A stretch of DNA of 64,000 nucleotides, from NCBI GenBank assembly GCA_015179125.1, contig WHVA01000055.1:248001-312000 (forward strand), read 5' to 3'. The notes below the pieces were generated by a model that was not told the origin of the DNA, ran no database searches, and worked only from the letters and a program-made list of their open reading frames with translations. Shown here piece by piece: positions 21,601-32,044 of the stretch (positions within the stretch are counted from its first letter, which is position 1; the number at the start of each line of letters is the position of its first letter). The translations under genes and the position numbers were made by a program. This stretch comes from Gautieria morchelliformis. Its lineage: Eukaryota; Basidiomycota; Agaricomycetes; Gomphales; Gomphaceae.

Positions 21601-22939
21601 TTGGTGACTGGAGGTCTAGTCGATATAAGCCATTGACTTTCGGTGCTTGCATCAATACTTTTCCAGCAGCATTAGATATTGTGCATTTCTGGCCACCGAG
21701 TCGAATGTCGTAGCCAGCATCATCGCACCGACCGATCGAGACGAGGGTAGCAGCAATTTTGGGTGCATAGTATGTATCCTGCAACGTGACTTCTACTGTT
21801 CTATCTCCAACCTTATTGGATAATACGAGCAGTCCTGAGCCGAAGGCATCAAAGGTACCTTTGTTGGCTGCTCGGATAGTCCTCGGCTGTGAGAATTGAC
21901 AGTAGTTCCTCAATAAATTTTTGTGAGGAGTCATATGCGATGTCGTTCCGGTGTCGAGTATGACTATAACTCCTGAGGATGTGCTCAAATTGAAATTAGA
22001 GCACTCGTCAAAATTGGTGAAGGCAAGATGCCCATCACCACTTTCCTCAGAAGTAGACTCTTCTTCGGCAACATTCGCTTTTGCTTTACCCTTCTTCTTC
22101 TTCTTGCCTTTGGCTTTCTTCTTCTGACGTGGTCCTTGACCTTCTTTACCACCTCCTTTAGCCCAGCAATTTTCGATGGAATGTCCAGGCTTTTTGCAGT
22201 TGGTGCATACATGCGCCTTCTGCCCCTTCTGGTCCTTCTTAGTAGATGAACCAATAAACACCTGCTCTTCTTGCGGGAGTGTTTTCTTCCTGTCATACTG
22301 AGCCTTTAGTACCCTAATAATATTATCAGGGACCAATGGCATCCCGCATTCTTCAAGCGAAGTTGTAAGGGCATTCATGACTGCCTCATAGGATGGTGGA
22401 AGTGACGCAAGGATTATGTCCATGAATTCTTCTTCAGAAACTCTAGCTCCCATCTCATTAAGACGAGCATATAGGTCTTGGGCCTTGTCCAAGTGATCTC
22501 TCAAGTCTCCATCCTCAGGACATCTCATACTGCGGAGTTGTCTCTGCAGGCTGGTGAGGACCATCTTGGGCTTTTTGGTCATTTCATTGACCAGTGCATC
22601 CCAAGTCTCTTTTGCTGTCTTCTGCTTCTGTAGCATCAGGGCTAATGACTCTGACACTGAGACGATGATTTGGGTCTTGGCTTGTCCTTCTCTAGCAAGG
22701 TATCTCTCCAGCTTCTCCTCGGCCTTATCCATCTGAGTTTCCTCAGCTTCTGTTAGAATATGGCCTGGGGGCATGACTGGAGGATCAGGAGGTCGAGTGA
22801 CTCTCCCTTCTACATGCTTGAGCAGATTTTTGGACTCAAAATAGCTGATGAGAGTGGCTCGCCACAATGGCCAATTACTTCCATCAGTAGCAAGCTTCTC
22901 AACACCCAACAGCTTCTCAGAAGTGTCTCCGGGGCCCAT
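18695..22939 (-). CDS. copia B-prime gag-pol polyprotein, 1,414 codons, open
   Basis: It has the same length and domain order as the B protein: gag, CCHC knuckle, DTG protease, integrase with zinc region and D,D,E core, RT with AVDD box, RNase H. One amino-acid difference is seen, in the linker between integrase and RT (ACHMTTLAYED-like segment, T instead of M). It is transcribed toward lower coordinates, so B and B-prime are arranged tail to tail around a 1.6-kb piece of A. Confidence 0.95.
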   Translation of the reverse strand: MGPGDTSEKLLGVEKLATDGSNWPLWRATLISYFESKNLLKHVEGRVTRPPDPPVMPPGHILTEAEETQMDKAEEKLERYLAREGQAKTQIIVSVSESLALMLQKQKTAKETWDALVNEMTKKPKMVLTSLQRQLRSMRCPEDGDLRDHLDKAQDLYARLNEMGARVSEEEFMDIILASLPPSYEAVMNALTTSLEECGMPLVPDNIIRVLKAQYDRKKTLPQEEQVFIGSSTKKDQKGQKAHVCTNCKKPGHSIENCWAKGGGKEGQGPRQKKKAKGKKKKKGKAKANVAEEESTSEESGDGHLAFTNFDECSNFNLSTSSGVIVILDTGTTSHMTPHKNLLRNYCQFSQPRTIRAANKGTFDAFGSGLLVLSNKVGDRTVEVTLQDTYYAPKIAATLVSIGRCDDAGYDIRLGGQKCTISNAAGKVLMQAPKVNGLYRLDLQSPSAQAHMCLSAMEIHQKMGHISQKSLQHLLNHGMILGIELSSTGDRIVCDACIQAKIARKPLPREPRDRTSKFGDRIYSDVWGPARHLTIDKKSYYVSFIDDYSRESVIYLMANKSEAFSKYKLYEALMLRQRNVHIKALVSDRGGEYTSSEFEQHLAKQGTKHQLTVHDTPESNGVAERLNRTLTERTRAMLLESGLPKILWGYAIQHANYLRNRTHTRALPDKTPYEMIHHEKPNLKDIHAWGTEIYVKITQGDKLEARAKRARWIGISAQSHGHYVYWPDSHKVSVERNIVFDSEMKKGKVPIISIEESKLPTSKEEKKAIPASVPVPGRLVSEEAKIEEIDESAPEEYLEKLQPIQGVDDRPREAEPIRRSERIRQQQVQSAPSGPVTRSQTQRQTGAHMTTLAYEDVEDHEEVLFDQELSSEIDGISSYECAISAFLTDGQNNNKAPDLSQIEPSNADEALNNPMWKKSMDKEYEALIDKGVWERTKPPPGANIVGNKWVYLWKRNPEGKPIVPKSRMVAQGFTQKFGIDYDETYSPVARLSSLRIICAIAARNDWPIHQMDVDYAYLNAKLPEPIYMKQPYGYESGDKGEVLLLKKALYGLKQSGREWYKRLSGEFHKLGFTTSATDGAVFYRRGGKGHVIIATAVDDLTITAENQSVLDEVKRDLAQVFSMKDLGEIHWLLNLKIERDWQKKTIAISQPAYIEKIIKKFNLEDAKTYATPLDPAVKLSKDQCPSTERGKKAMSKFPYRQAIGSLMWAAVATRPDIAFAVSLLSQFLENPGGTHWNAVKRVFKYLKGTKHYKLTLGRNQDGLMGYSDADWGSQSHRRSYSAYLFQIDGGTVSWSCQKQSIVALSSTEAEFVALTHAGKEALWMRHFISEIFQPLNRPIQVYSDNQSAIAITYGTQQHTRTKHFDIRLYFLRDIIKNQQAKLVYLPTEQMLADILTKGLPSPRVKILNEQIGIY

Positions 22940-22944
22940 AACCC

Positions 22945-23442
22945 TGTAGAGGACAGGAATTATAGGCAGTAGGTATGGACTTGTTATTCAAAGGAATAGA
23001 CTAGAAATCAATTCACTCTCTCAGTGAATTTAGTGGTCACTATAAATATATTATACACTACCTAGAAATCAATTCACTACAGAGGATTTCTAGGTCAATA
23101 AATGCAAAGACTACTAGACTAATTTACTTGCCTCTCTCAGTGAATTTAGTGGTCACTGAGAGAGGGGGAAATGTGTTCCACTGCGCATGTACTACTACCC
23201 GGCCCTTTAGCGCCCAAGAGCTCGCGCGTCGAAGTCATTTCAGACTCCGCTGGGTGCAGCCGCTTGTGAAAGTAGGAATAACAAGATGAAATAGAGAGAT
23301 AAGGAATGAGTGGAAAATTTCGAAAATAACCAGAGAAATGGATGCATAATACAAGAACAATGTGAGAAGAAATTGGAAGGCCACACAACAAATTGGATAT
23401 ATTATGCTTGATTTTGGTGCAGGAGCATAAATGCACCCAACA
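22945..23442 (-). repeat. 5' LTR of copia B-prime
   Basis: It is the 498-bp LTR copy. The primer-binding site (plus-strand image ggggcccataaccc) lies at 22931-22944 and again contains the start codon of gag-pol at 22939. Confidence 0.95.
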
Positions 23443-23447
23443 CAGGC

Positions 23448-24208
23448 TTGTGGCAATTAGTGCATGTAGACACCTTCGGGTCTTTCCGACCCTTCTGCCC
23501 TTTCGTAGATGAACCAATAAATGCCTGCTCTTCTTGTGAAATATTGAGAGTCTTTCTCCTGTCGTATTGAGCCTTTAGTACTCTGATAATATCATCAGGC
23601 ACTAAGGGCATTCCACATTCTTCGAGCGACGTGGTAAGGGCATTCATAACTGCCTCATAGGAGGGTGGCAGTGATGCAAGAATAATGTCGGTGAACTCTC
23701 CTTCAGAAATTCTGGCTCCCATCTCATTGAGACGAGCATAGAGGTCTTGGGCCTTGTCCAAGTGATCTCTCAAGTCTCCATCCTCAGGACACCTCATACT
23801 GCGAAGCTGCCTCTGTAGGTTGGTGAGGACCATCTTGGGCTTTTTGGTCATCTCATTGACCAAGGCATCCCAGACTTCTTTTGCTGTATGTCTCTTCTGT
23901 AGCATCAGGGCTAATGACTCTGACACTGAGACGATTATTTGGGTTTTTGCCTGTCCTTCTCTGGCAAGATACTTCTCCAGCTTCTCCTCAGCCTTCTCTA
24001 TCTGAGTTTCCTCAGCTTCTGTGAGAATATGGCCTGGGGGCATGACTGGAGGATCAGGAGGTCGAATGGCTCTCCCTTCTATATGCCTGAGTAGATTTTT
24101 GGACTCAAAATAACTTGTGAGAGTAGCTCGCCACAGAGGCCAATTACTTCCATCTGTTGCAAGCTTCTCCACACCCAAAAGCTTCTGCGAAGTGTCTGCG
24201 GGGCCCAT
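23448..24208 (-). pseudogene. copia A gag, N-terminal part
   Basis: The frame starts MGPADTSQKLLGVEKLATDG, within the primer-binding site, and continues with the copia gag domain (FESKNLLRHIEGR, LRDHLDKAQDLYARLNE). It reaches the first half of the zinc knuckle, CTNCHKP, where B-prime is inserted. It is about 85-90% similar to the B protein by eye. Confidence 0.88.
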
Positions 24209-24214
24209 AACCCT

Positions 24215-24702
24215 TGTTAGCAACTCGGGGCTATGGCAGGGAAGGTTCGGTAGAGTTATTAGAAAGCTAGAATCAAATACACTCTCTCAGTGAATTTATT
24301 GTCACTGATGTATTAATACAATACCTAAAATCAAATACACTACATGATTTTTAGTCAACATGCTATGTAAATATGAAAGATACTACTCGCCTCTCTCAGT
24401 GAATTTATTGTCACTGAGAGAGGAGTGTAATCCTGTCTCAGAAGGCATATACTTGCACCCGGCCCTTTAGCGCCCAAGGGCTCGCGCGTCGAAGTCATTT
24501 CAAACTCCGCTGGGTGCAGCCGCCTGTGAAAATAGAAATAACAGAATGGAATGGAGAGATAAGGAGTGACTAGAAAATTTCGAAAATAACCAGAGAAATG
24601 GATGCATGGTACAAGAACAGTATGAGAAAATATTGAAACACCACACAATAAATTGAATATATTATGCTTGATTTTGGTGCAGGAGCATAAATGCACCCAA
24701 CA
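24215..24702 (-). repeat. 5' LTR of copia A
   Basis: This is the second copy of the A LTR, about 99.4% identical to 8933-9420 by eye. Its inner edge abuts the primer-binding segment AGGGTTATGGGCCC, which overlaps the gag start codon at 24208. Confidence 0.95.
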
Positions 24703-24707
24703 TAGAG

Positions 24708-26808
24708 CACCCTCGAGGAAGTGTCGCCACTCCTCCAGCGCTCGGATGATTGCCAGCATCTCCTTGTCATGGATCTCATAGTTCCGCTCGACCGGACTAA
24801 GGCTCTTAGAGAAGAAGGCAATCGGATGCCACCCCCCACCATCTTCCGATGACTGCTGTGACAAGACCGCTCCGGTAGCTGCGTCGGAAGAATCCGCCTC
24901 GACTCGATAAGGGCGAGAGTCGTCGGGAAAGATCAGGACCGGGGCGGAAGTGATCAGCTCCTTGAGTTTGTCAAAGGAAGTCTGTTCCGGCTCTCCCCAC
25001 CGCCATCCAACCTCCTTCTTGGTGAGGTCGAAGAGGGCACGGGCGTGGCAGGAGAAGTCCTTGATGAACCGCCGGTAGAAATTGACAAACCCAATGAAGG
25101 ACTGGACCTCCTTCTTGTTTCGCGGCACGGGCCAATCCGATACACCGGAAACTTTGACTGGGTCCATTTCCACCTTTCCTTCCGACACAATCACCCCAAG
25201 ATACTCTATCCGCGTCCGCTCAAATTCGCACTTTTCCGGCTTGAGACACAGGTTGTACTCCCGGAGCCGTTCCAGCACTCTCCGCACGACTTCCCGATGT
25301 TCGGACATTGTTTTCGTGAAAATGAGGATGTCATCGAGGTAGACGCAGACAACCCCTTCTGCTATCATGTCACGGAAAATGTCATTCATCATCGTCTGGA
25401 ATGTGGCGGGACTGTTGGTGAGGCCAAAGAACATGACCTGTGGCTCAAAGAGTCCTCGATTGGTGCGGAATGCGGCCTTCCACTCGTCTCCCTCCCGGAT
25501 CCGGACATTGTTGAAGCCCCAGCGGACATCCAGCTTAGTGAAGTACCTCGCCCCGCGGAGTTGTGTGATCAGTTCGGAAATGAGTGGAATGGGGTACCGG
25601 TTCTTGATCGTGATCGCATTCAAGGCCCGGTAGTCCTGCACAAGTCTGAGCGAGCCATCCTTCTTCTTGATGAAGAACACCGGAGATGCCATGGGTGACT
25701 TGGAGGGGCGGATCCTCCCTGTACGGAGGTTTTCCGCAAGGAACGCATCGAGCTCTACCTGCTCCTTGGGTGACAGCGGGTAGACCTTGCAGTTGGTGGG
25801 CTTTGACCCAGGCTCCAACTCGATGGCGTGGTCCCACAGCTTCCGTGGAGGCAGGGTATCAAACGACTCCTTGGAAAAGACGTCCTCGAACTCTCGCAGG
25901 TACTCCGGAATTTCCGCCTCTACTCTATCATGCCTCTTGGAGGCTTCAGCAAGGCGTTGCGAAATATTTCCGGTGGCGCGGATGTGTTCCGCTTCCGGTG
26001 GAAGGTTTACGTACAGCAAGCGCTCCCCTTCCGCCAGAATGTCTTCCGGGCCGAGTCGGATGACGTCGGAATCGGAATCGGAATCGGAAGTGGGATCCGG
26101 TTCAAATTCCGCTTCCGAGTCTTCTTCTGCAAGCAGTGGATGGGGGCCAGAACGACATGTCTGTATGAGCCGTTCAGTCTTTCGCTGCTCCTGGCGCTCC
26201 TTCCGCAGTTCCGACCTGCACATGTGACACTTGGCTGGACATCGACTCATCAGTACCTTCCGAGTCTGCCAATTGATCTCCGGGTTGTGCTCCTGAAGCC
26301 AGGTAAACCCGAGGATGATGTCCTGCTTCCCCAGGCTGGTGACTGCAAAGGAAGTGCATTCTGAGTGTCCATCGTAGCGGAGAATTGTGTCTACTATCTC
26401 CGTGATGGACCCTGCCTCATTGGGGCTTCCATCCACATTGAACACCGGGATTGCACGTTGCAACTTCCGCGTGGTCAGTCGGTTCCGTTCCACATAGTCC
26501 CGGTCCATAAACTGACCAGTGGCCCCGCAATCGACAAGGGCGGGTCCGGATTTGACTTCCGCCGTATCTGTCGTCTGGATCTCCACCTTAATGACTAGTG
26601 ACTTGGGGCCAGGGGTGGCAGCAACAACATAGCGCTTCGGAAGGCGTCTCTCCCAAGGGCGGATGCGGGATGGATGGGGTGTCAGATTTGGTTTTTGTGT
26701 GACTTTATCCGGTGGGTCTGTACGAAGTGAGGGGAGTGGGGGCTTTTCATTCTCTACTTCAAGACAGGCAAACCGGTTATGTACAGGCAGCAGGGGCACA
26801 CATCTCAC
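24708..26808 (-). CDS. pol of gypsy element G, protease-RT-RNase H part
   Basis: The frame opens at the gag stop and runs to the copia insertion. In order it shows an aspartic protease motif (LVDCGATGQFMD), the RT core (FTKLDVRWGFNNVRI, VYLDDILIF), the connection segment (FIGFVNFYRRFIKDF) and the start of RNase H (EADSSDAATGAVLSQQS). These make the protein cut itself, copy its RNA and remove the template. The remainder lies at 6915-8932, beyond copia A. Confidence 0.9.
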
Positions 26809-28109
26809 CCGCTGCGTGTCACAAAATCCGATGCATCTTCCGCTTCCGGTAGACCATGTTCCGCATTTTCGGAAAGCTCTTCCGCAGTGGGCACTCCATT
26901 TATGTCTGCAAGCGCGAGGAACTCTGGAAGGATCTCGAGTTTCTCCTCTGTGGTCATAAGCCGGATATCAAAGGCTTGGGGGCACTCGCGAGCGTAGTGG
27001 CCTGGTTGTCGGCAGCGGAAGCAGGTGATAGTTCCGTGGCCTTTTCCGCGCATGCGGTCAACATCCATCGGGGCAGGGCCACTCTTCGAGGGAGGAGGGC
27101 TATGGTTCCTAATAGGAGCAGGCGGAGCAAGCATCGGAAATAATTTCCGTGTGGGAATGAATGCGCTTCCGGGTTTTGGCACAGGTTGAGTAGGACGAGC
27201 GGAACTGCGTGTCGTGTTCCGACTCGTCTCCACGAAGGCCTCATTTGCCTCCCTGTTCCGAGAAACCTTCTGCGCAGCTTGGTACCACCCTTCCGGGTCA
27301 TCAAAATCCGGAGCTCCATCCCCAAGCAGCGCAACTTGGTTCTGGAGCGTCGGATCAAGTCCTCGTCGGAATTTGATGACAATCGTCTTGTCGTCGTCAT
27401 ATTCCGCAAGGTCGATGAGCTCCTGGAAGCGATCGATGTAGTCATCGACCGGATCTTTGGCCTGGTACCAGCTCGTCCCCTCGAGCTTTGTAAGGGCTGT
27501 GAGCTGCTCGTTTTTCGGGCAGAACTGGTCGGAAAATGTTTTCTCGAACGCGTCCCAGTCCCGGAAGTAGTTCCCCTTGCCCTTTGCTTCATGTCGGATC
27601 ACCTTGTTTGCAAAACGGGCTGCGCGGTCCGATTTGAAAAAGGACAACGTCCAGTGAATCCGAGCCTGGTCGTTCGGAAAGAGGTCTCCGACGATTGCGA
27701 AGTAGATGCTGCATGTGTTGAAGAATGCGCGTCCCTTCTCCCGATCTCCGTCAAAGTCCGCCGGAGTTGCGGGTTTGACCTTTGCTAACTTCGCGGACAT
27801 CCTCTTTTCCGCTAGTTCCGCTTTTCCGAAATCCGGATCATCCAGCATTTCATTTCCACCACCTTGTGGAATATCTAACTTAGCCAAAATCGCTTGTAAG
27901 GCTGTTTCAATCGCGTCGGTCTTCATCTGGTTCCGCGTCAATTCCTCCTCCATATTCCGAAGACGATCGTCCGGATCCATGTTGGAAGGAGAAATATGGG
28001 ACGGGATTTCCGGGGTTGGGAGCTCGACGTAAGAAGAGGGGCTGTCGTACGCTGTATGTTGCGGAAGAGGTTGCGATCTCCGAGTCGCTGTCTCCGATTC
28101 CGAATGCAC
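26805..28109 (-). CDS. gag of gypsy element G
   Basis: The open frame is about 434 codons and is the capsid-like protein of the element. The central part (retrotransposon gag domain) includes YFAIVGDLFPNDQARIHWTL and DWDAFEKTFSDQF. Near the C-terminus is a CCHC zinc knuckle, CFRCRQPGHYAREC, for nucleic-acid binding. A more likely start than the frame opening is MDPDDRLRNMEEE, about 40 residues in. Pol follows directly in another frame. Confidence 0.85.
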   Translation of the reverse strand: MHSESETATRRSQPLPQHTAYDSPSSYVELPTPEIPSHISPSNMDPDDRLRNMEEELTRNQMKTDAIETALQAILAKLDIPQGGGNEMLDDPDFGKAELAEKRMSAKLAKVKPATPADFDGDREKGRAFFNTCSIYFAIVGDLFPNDQARIHWTLSFFKSDRAARFANKVIRHEAKGKGNYFRDWDAFEKTFSDQFCPKNEQLTALTKLEGTSWYQAKDPVDDYIDRFQELIDLAEYDDDKTIVIKFRRGLDPTLQNQVALLGDGAPDFDDPEGWYQAAQKVSRNREANEAFVETSRNTTRSSARPTQPVPKPGSAFIPTRKLFPMLAPPAPIRNHSPPPSKSGPAPMDVDRMRGKGHGTITCFRCRQPGHYARECPQAFDIRLMTTEEKLEILPEFLALADINGVPTAEELSENAEHGLPEAEDASDFVTRSG

Positions 28110-28168
28110 CTATGGCGAATGCAACGCACAGTACGACCACCGGTCCTCTAGGGGAGAGACTTTTCTGC

Positions 28169-28567
28169 TGTAAGGGCAACCCTGGCTAGTCGTGGAGATC
28201 ACACTACCACACAACTGACAAGGGGAAATCCAAAGAGAAAAGTCTAAGGACCCCCAATGTCAGCGAGCCCGTATTATACTACGCTGCGCAGCCAGGGACA
28301 ACGCTTGGCACCCGCCATCAACCCTGCATCCCCCTGACCCTTGATCGACCCTTGATGCCACCTATTATGCGAGTCGCTTGATTTCCGACACTGTTCCGGG
28401 GCGGAAGTCGGAAATTGGAGTGGAACTGGCAAGGCGAACGGAACTGGTGGAAGTTCTCCCAGAAGCGGAATCGTTCCCGAAAGCGGATGCGGAGATGGAA
28501 TCGGAACCGGAAGCGGAGTCGGAAATGGAGTCGGAACTGGAAATGGAAAACAGGGTGTCCCCTGACA
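28169..28567 (-). repeat. 5' LTR of gypsy element G
   Basis: This LTR is 399 bp long and identical to 6719-7117. Directly inside it the minus strand reads GCAGAAAAGTCTCTCC, the presumed primer-binding region. It contains AGAAAAGTCT, which is complementary to AGACTTTTCT within the LTR itself and suggests self-priming rather than a tRNA primer. Confidence 0.95.
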
Positions 28568-28572
28568 GTCAT

Positions 28573-31500
28573 AGTCCCTCTGCTCAGCTATGAACCTGTT
28601 TCCAATGAGGGCCTCCCACTCGCCTGCCACCCGAGGCATATCATCAAAGCTGCTCAAGGACATTCCACCCTGCTGGAGGATTTTTTCCAAGAGAAAGAGG
28701 CCAAAATCATAGACCTGATCATCCCGTGGCTCCTGGATATTGTGCCTGATTTGGAGCCGATGTCTGAGATCATCACATATGTGCTCCTTGAAGGCGTCCC
28801 ATAGTCTGTCAGGTTGTGAGGGAATGCAATGACCAAGGATGGTGGCAAAGAGATGTCTGAGCCGAGCGCCTGTTTTCATGCCACTGGCTTCCTGGAGACA
28901 CAACCTCCACTCCTGATCATCCTCCAGAAGTCCCCTGGCAAGACAGGCCTCCTTGTAAGTAGCACATTGTATGCCATCCACCGTCCTAAGCTCCTCAAAG
29001 GATCTGGCGCCCTTGACCACCGTGAGGAGAGTGCGCAAATAAAATCTCTCTCCTGATTTTGGGCTTGCAAAGTGAAGGCGTCCAATGCTATACCCCCTTT
29101 GACGTGGTGTCCATACCCTTTCCTCTTTTTTCCAGGTAAAATACTCAGGAAAATCCACATAGAGCACATCGCGTGCATGAGGGTAGGCAGCATTGGCCTC
29201 AAAGTAAGCCATGAGCGCTGTCTTTGACCCCTCAACCCTGTTCATGATGGTGAGCGGATCAGCATCAGGATTGAAAACGACTGATTGCTGGTCTTTTTCA
29301 TGGACTGGCAGTGCCATGACTGCAGGCACCTGGGTGTGGATTTCCCGCTCCAGCAACCTCCAACAGGCCTCATGAGCACTGACATAGCGAGCGTCCAGGT
29401 ACTTCTTTATCTCATCATGGTCGACACCAAACTCCATCGTGGTCCGATCGTGGCCCTTGTATAGATACTTGTGGATATACTTGACGCACCTCACACTGAA
29501 GGTGAATTCAAGGTTGATGTGACACCGGAGTTTGAGCAAGAGCAGAGGAGAGTATGGCACAACCCATCTGTTGTCCAGCATGTCACCTCTGACATTGTGC
29601 AGCCTTCCATCATTGCGACGACGATATTTTGGATATCCATCTACATTCACAACGGTCTCCTCACAGAATGGCTTTGGGAAGTTTTTCTTGCACTTGCCAT
29701 TTTCCATGCAGGGTGCGTTTGGATTCATTTGTCCACAGGGACCATGTGTCATCAGCTCACAGACCAACTGGTAGAGGACAGGATGTGTCTCTGGATCAGG
29801 GAACTCTGCTGAAATCATAGAATCCACCTCATGTGGATGTTTGACCTTGGACTCCCTATCGAACCAGGTAAGCAGGTGCATGTGTGGGAGCCCCCTCTTC
29901 TGGAATTCAATAGTGTGAACGCGAGCGACGGTTTCTCCAAAGATCTTGTCCTTGACGATCAAGTCAATGAGGTATTTCTTTTTGAGGTGAAACACCCGCG
30001 ACACCAGGTCAGGTCTGTCCTGAGCAGTTTGTCCAGGGAGCAACTCGGCCACTATCTCATCCCACTTTGGATTGGCAGTCATGGTAATAAATAAATCAGG
30101 GGGACCCTTCTTTGTTGTAATGGCCAGGGAGTTCTGGCAGTTTTGATTCATGTCCCGTGTACTTCCTTGAAATGTCGCAGGCAGAATGACTTTTATGCCC
30201 AAGCTGTTTGCATCTCCCATGTCATTGTCCAAGCCTCCATATGAATCTACCATCTGGTTATACTGCTCAGCACGCAGAGTGTGTTGATTGGCCCTGATCC
30301 ACCTCAGTCTGCTTTGCTCTGCAGCAGCCCATGAGTCTACAATGTACTGCTGGAACAATTTGCCACCACGCAGGAGTGTTGTAGGTTCTCTCGCTCTCTG
30401 GAACAGACGATACGCATGGTACTGTATTTGGGTGACCTGTGTCCGTCTGTTTGGATTGGGATTGGCCTGCCGAGCACGCTCTGGCTCATGATAAGGAATA
30501 TCTGGTTCCCATCCCAACTCTCCCTTGGGAAAGAGCAAGACATAGTGCAGAGAGGCATAGTTTGCATTGGTATCCAATACCCTTCTGAAACGTCCACCTC
30601 TGAGCTGGACAATAATATCCCTAGGTCCAGGGTCGATGCCATCTCCAGGAAGAACGACTGCAATCTCATCTGCAGTTGGGACATTATATCTCCTAGGATC
30701 CCTGTGTGCCCTGTATGTGAGCCTTGCCTGGATGTCACCATTCTGTTCTTGAGCTCTGAGCCTCTCAGCTGCTTGTTTATATGTGCGCACATGAGGATTG
30801 CATAGCAGGAGCATTTCCTGCAAGTCTCCCATGATAGTTGGAGACAGACGCTCGTTACGATTTTTTCTCTTTGCCAAAGCCAGTGCAGGATCATATATGT
30901 AAAGCTGGGCATACTTTGGATCGTCTTCATTGTCAGGGAGGAGAGAGCCATGGAGATGATACAGTTCACCCTGTAGCTTGAGCACATATGGACCACGACC
31001 CTCCCGAAGCAAATCTTGGTCAAAGTTGGCCCCCACAGAAGTGAATGCAAATGCAGCATTATACTGCCTGATATTCTGGCGAAATCCTTTTGCCTCAGGG
31101 TCCTGGCCTTCTAAGAGCTGTTTCAATGGCTGAGGGGGCTCTGGCAGGTCTTCCAGCTGCACCTTTCCTTCCATACAGCAATCACCAAACCTGGGTCGCA
31201 CATTTGAGGATTTCTGCAGGCGTTCTGCCATCCAGTGTAATGCTCCACAGTCAGGGCAGGGAATAACCATGGGACCCAGATCATGACGCAGCACATCTGC
31301 CTCGATTATTCTAGAGCGACCGAGTGGAATAAAAGGAGGAGGTCGCTGAGGACGCTGCCGAGGCATAGGGAGTGGCTGAGGAGGCTGAGGAGGTGCAGGG
31401 AGTGGCTGAGGAGGCTGTGGAGGTGCAGGGAGAGGCTGAGGAGGTGCAGGGAACATCTGGGGAGGCTGAGGAGGTGCAGGGAGTGGCTGAGGAGGCTGAG

Positions 31501-32044
31501 GAGGTGCAGGGAGTCGCTGAAGAGGCCGCAAAAGCGCAGGGAGTAGCGGAGGCATTGGTCTTATTGCATTGGCCTGAGCACGCAATGCTGCCACTCCTGC
31601 AGAACCTACTACAGGAGGAGGCGCTGGTTGTACAGATGCAGGCCTGTGCCTTCCCAAAGGCCGCAATGCAGCTGCCTGAGCACGCAAGTCTGCAATGGCT
31701 GCTGAACCTACTATAGGAGCTGGCTGTACAGGGTCTGGCCTATTTCTTCTCAGGGGCTGTAATGGTGGGATAACTGCTAACTGAGCATGAAGGGCTGCCA
31801 CCTGCTCTCCAGGACTGAGATTAGGAGGACGTGATGAGGGTGCCAGCATGGGCAGACGTGAAGAGGGTGCAAGCATAGGAGGACGTGATGGCCCGGCCAC
31901 AGGTTGTTGAAAAGGATCAGCGACATTGCTTCTAGGAGGAGGGTGAGGGATGGCAAAAGGCTGTGGGGGAGGGGGTGGCTGGTCCTGAGCTCTGACAGCA
32001 GCAGCAGCAAGCGCACGTGCTCTCCGATCAGTGGGCGATGTCAT
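28573..32044 (-). pseudogene. Helitron Rep (HUH endonuclease) N-terminal half of the RepHel protein
   Basis: From the start at 32044 the protein has an Ala/Pro/Gln-rich N-terminus of about 230 residues with repeated QPLPAPPQPP units, then a cysteine pair region (CPDCGALHW ... CC). The Helitron_like_N domain follows (YIVDSWAAAEQSRLRWIRANQ near 560; FITMTANPKWDEIV near 650). The HUH motif is GLPHMHLLTW near 720. The Rep tyrosine motif VKYIHKYLYKGHDR lies near 855 and holds the catalytic tyrosines. This enzyme nicks and joins the DNA strand in rolling-circle transposition. The frame is open up to the gypsy insertion at 28567; the protein originally continued into the helicase at 5344-6718. Confidence 0.92.

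Larger units (their letters stand above)
18185..23442 (-). mobile_element. Ty1/copia element 'B-prime', looks whole
   Basis: This is a second copy of the B subfamily, inverted relative to B. The LTRs are 498 bp (18185-18682 and 22945-23442), with about one difference. The 5-bp duplication CAGGC lies at 18180-18184 and 23443-23447. It inserted into the gag zinc-knuckle region of copia A. No break was seen. Its protein differs from that of B at a single residue in the listed translations, so both copies come from the same recent burst. Confidence 0.95.
8933..24702 (-). mobile_element. Ty1/copia element 'A', split by copia B and copia B-prime
   Basis: The LTRs are 488 bp (8933-9420 and 24215-24702), start TGTTAGCA and end CCCAACA on the plus strand, and differ at about three sites. 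The 5-bp duplication TAGAG lies at 8928-8932 and 24703-24707. Minus-strand order: 5' LTR, gag start, [B-prime], rest of gag, protease and integrase, [B], RT and RNase H, purine tract, 3' LTR. Net length is about 5.2 kb. It inserted into the RNase H region of gypsy G. Besides the two insertions about one further break is visible, so it is a dead but young copy. It belongs to a subfamily related to but distinct from B. Confidence 0.94.
6719..28567 (-). mobile_element. Ty3/gypsy chromovirus 'G', young, split by copia element A
   Basis: The element has LTRs at both ends beginning TGTAAGGG and ending CCTGACA, and it is flanked by the 5-bp duplication GTCAT (6714-6718 and 28568-28572). Order on the minus strand: 5' LTR, gag, protease, RT, RNase H, [copia A], rest of RNase H, integrase, chromodomain, purine tract, 3' LTR. 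Net length is about 6.07 kb. Apart from the copia insertion the reading frames look open. Gag and pol sit in different frames, as in many members of the family. The two LTRs are identical over 399 bp by eye, so the insertion is recent. Confidence 0.95.

Noticed and set aside
25045-26364. Plus-strand frames of 120-217 codons
   Set aside because: They lie opposite the protease-RT region of gypsy G and show no family motif.
31283-31716. Open frames with EEVQG/EEAEE repeats on the plus strand
   Set aside because: They are the complement of the Pro/Gln-rich N-terminus of the Helitron Rep protein; the periodicity comes from that repeat.
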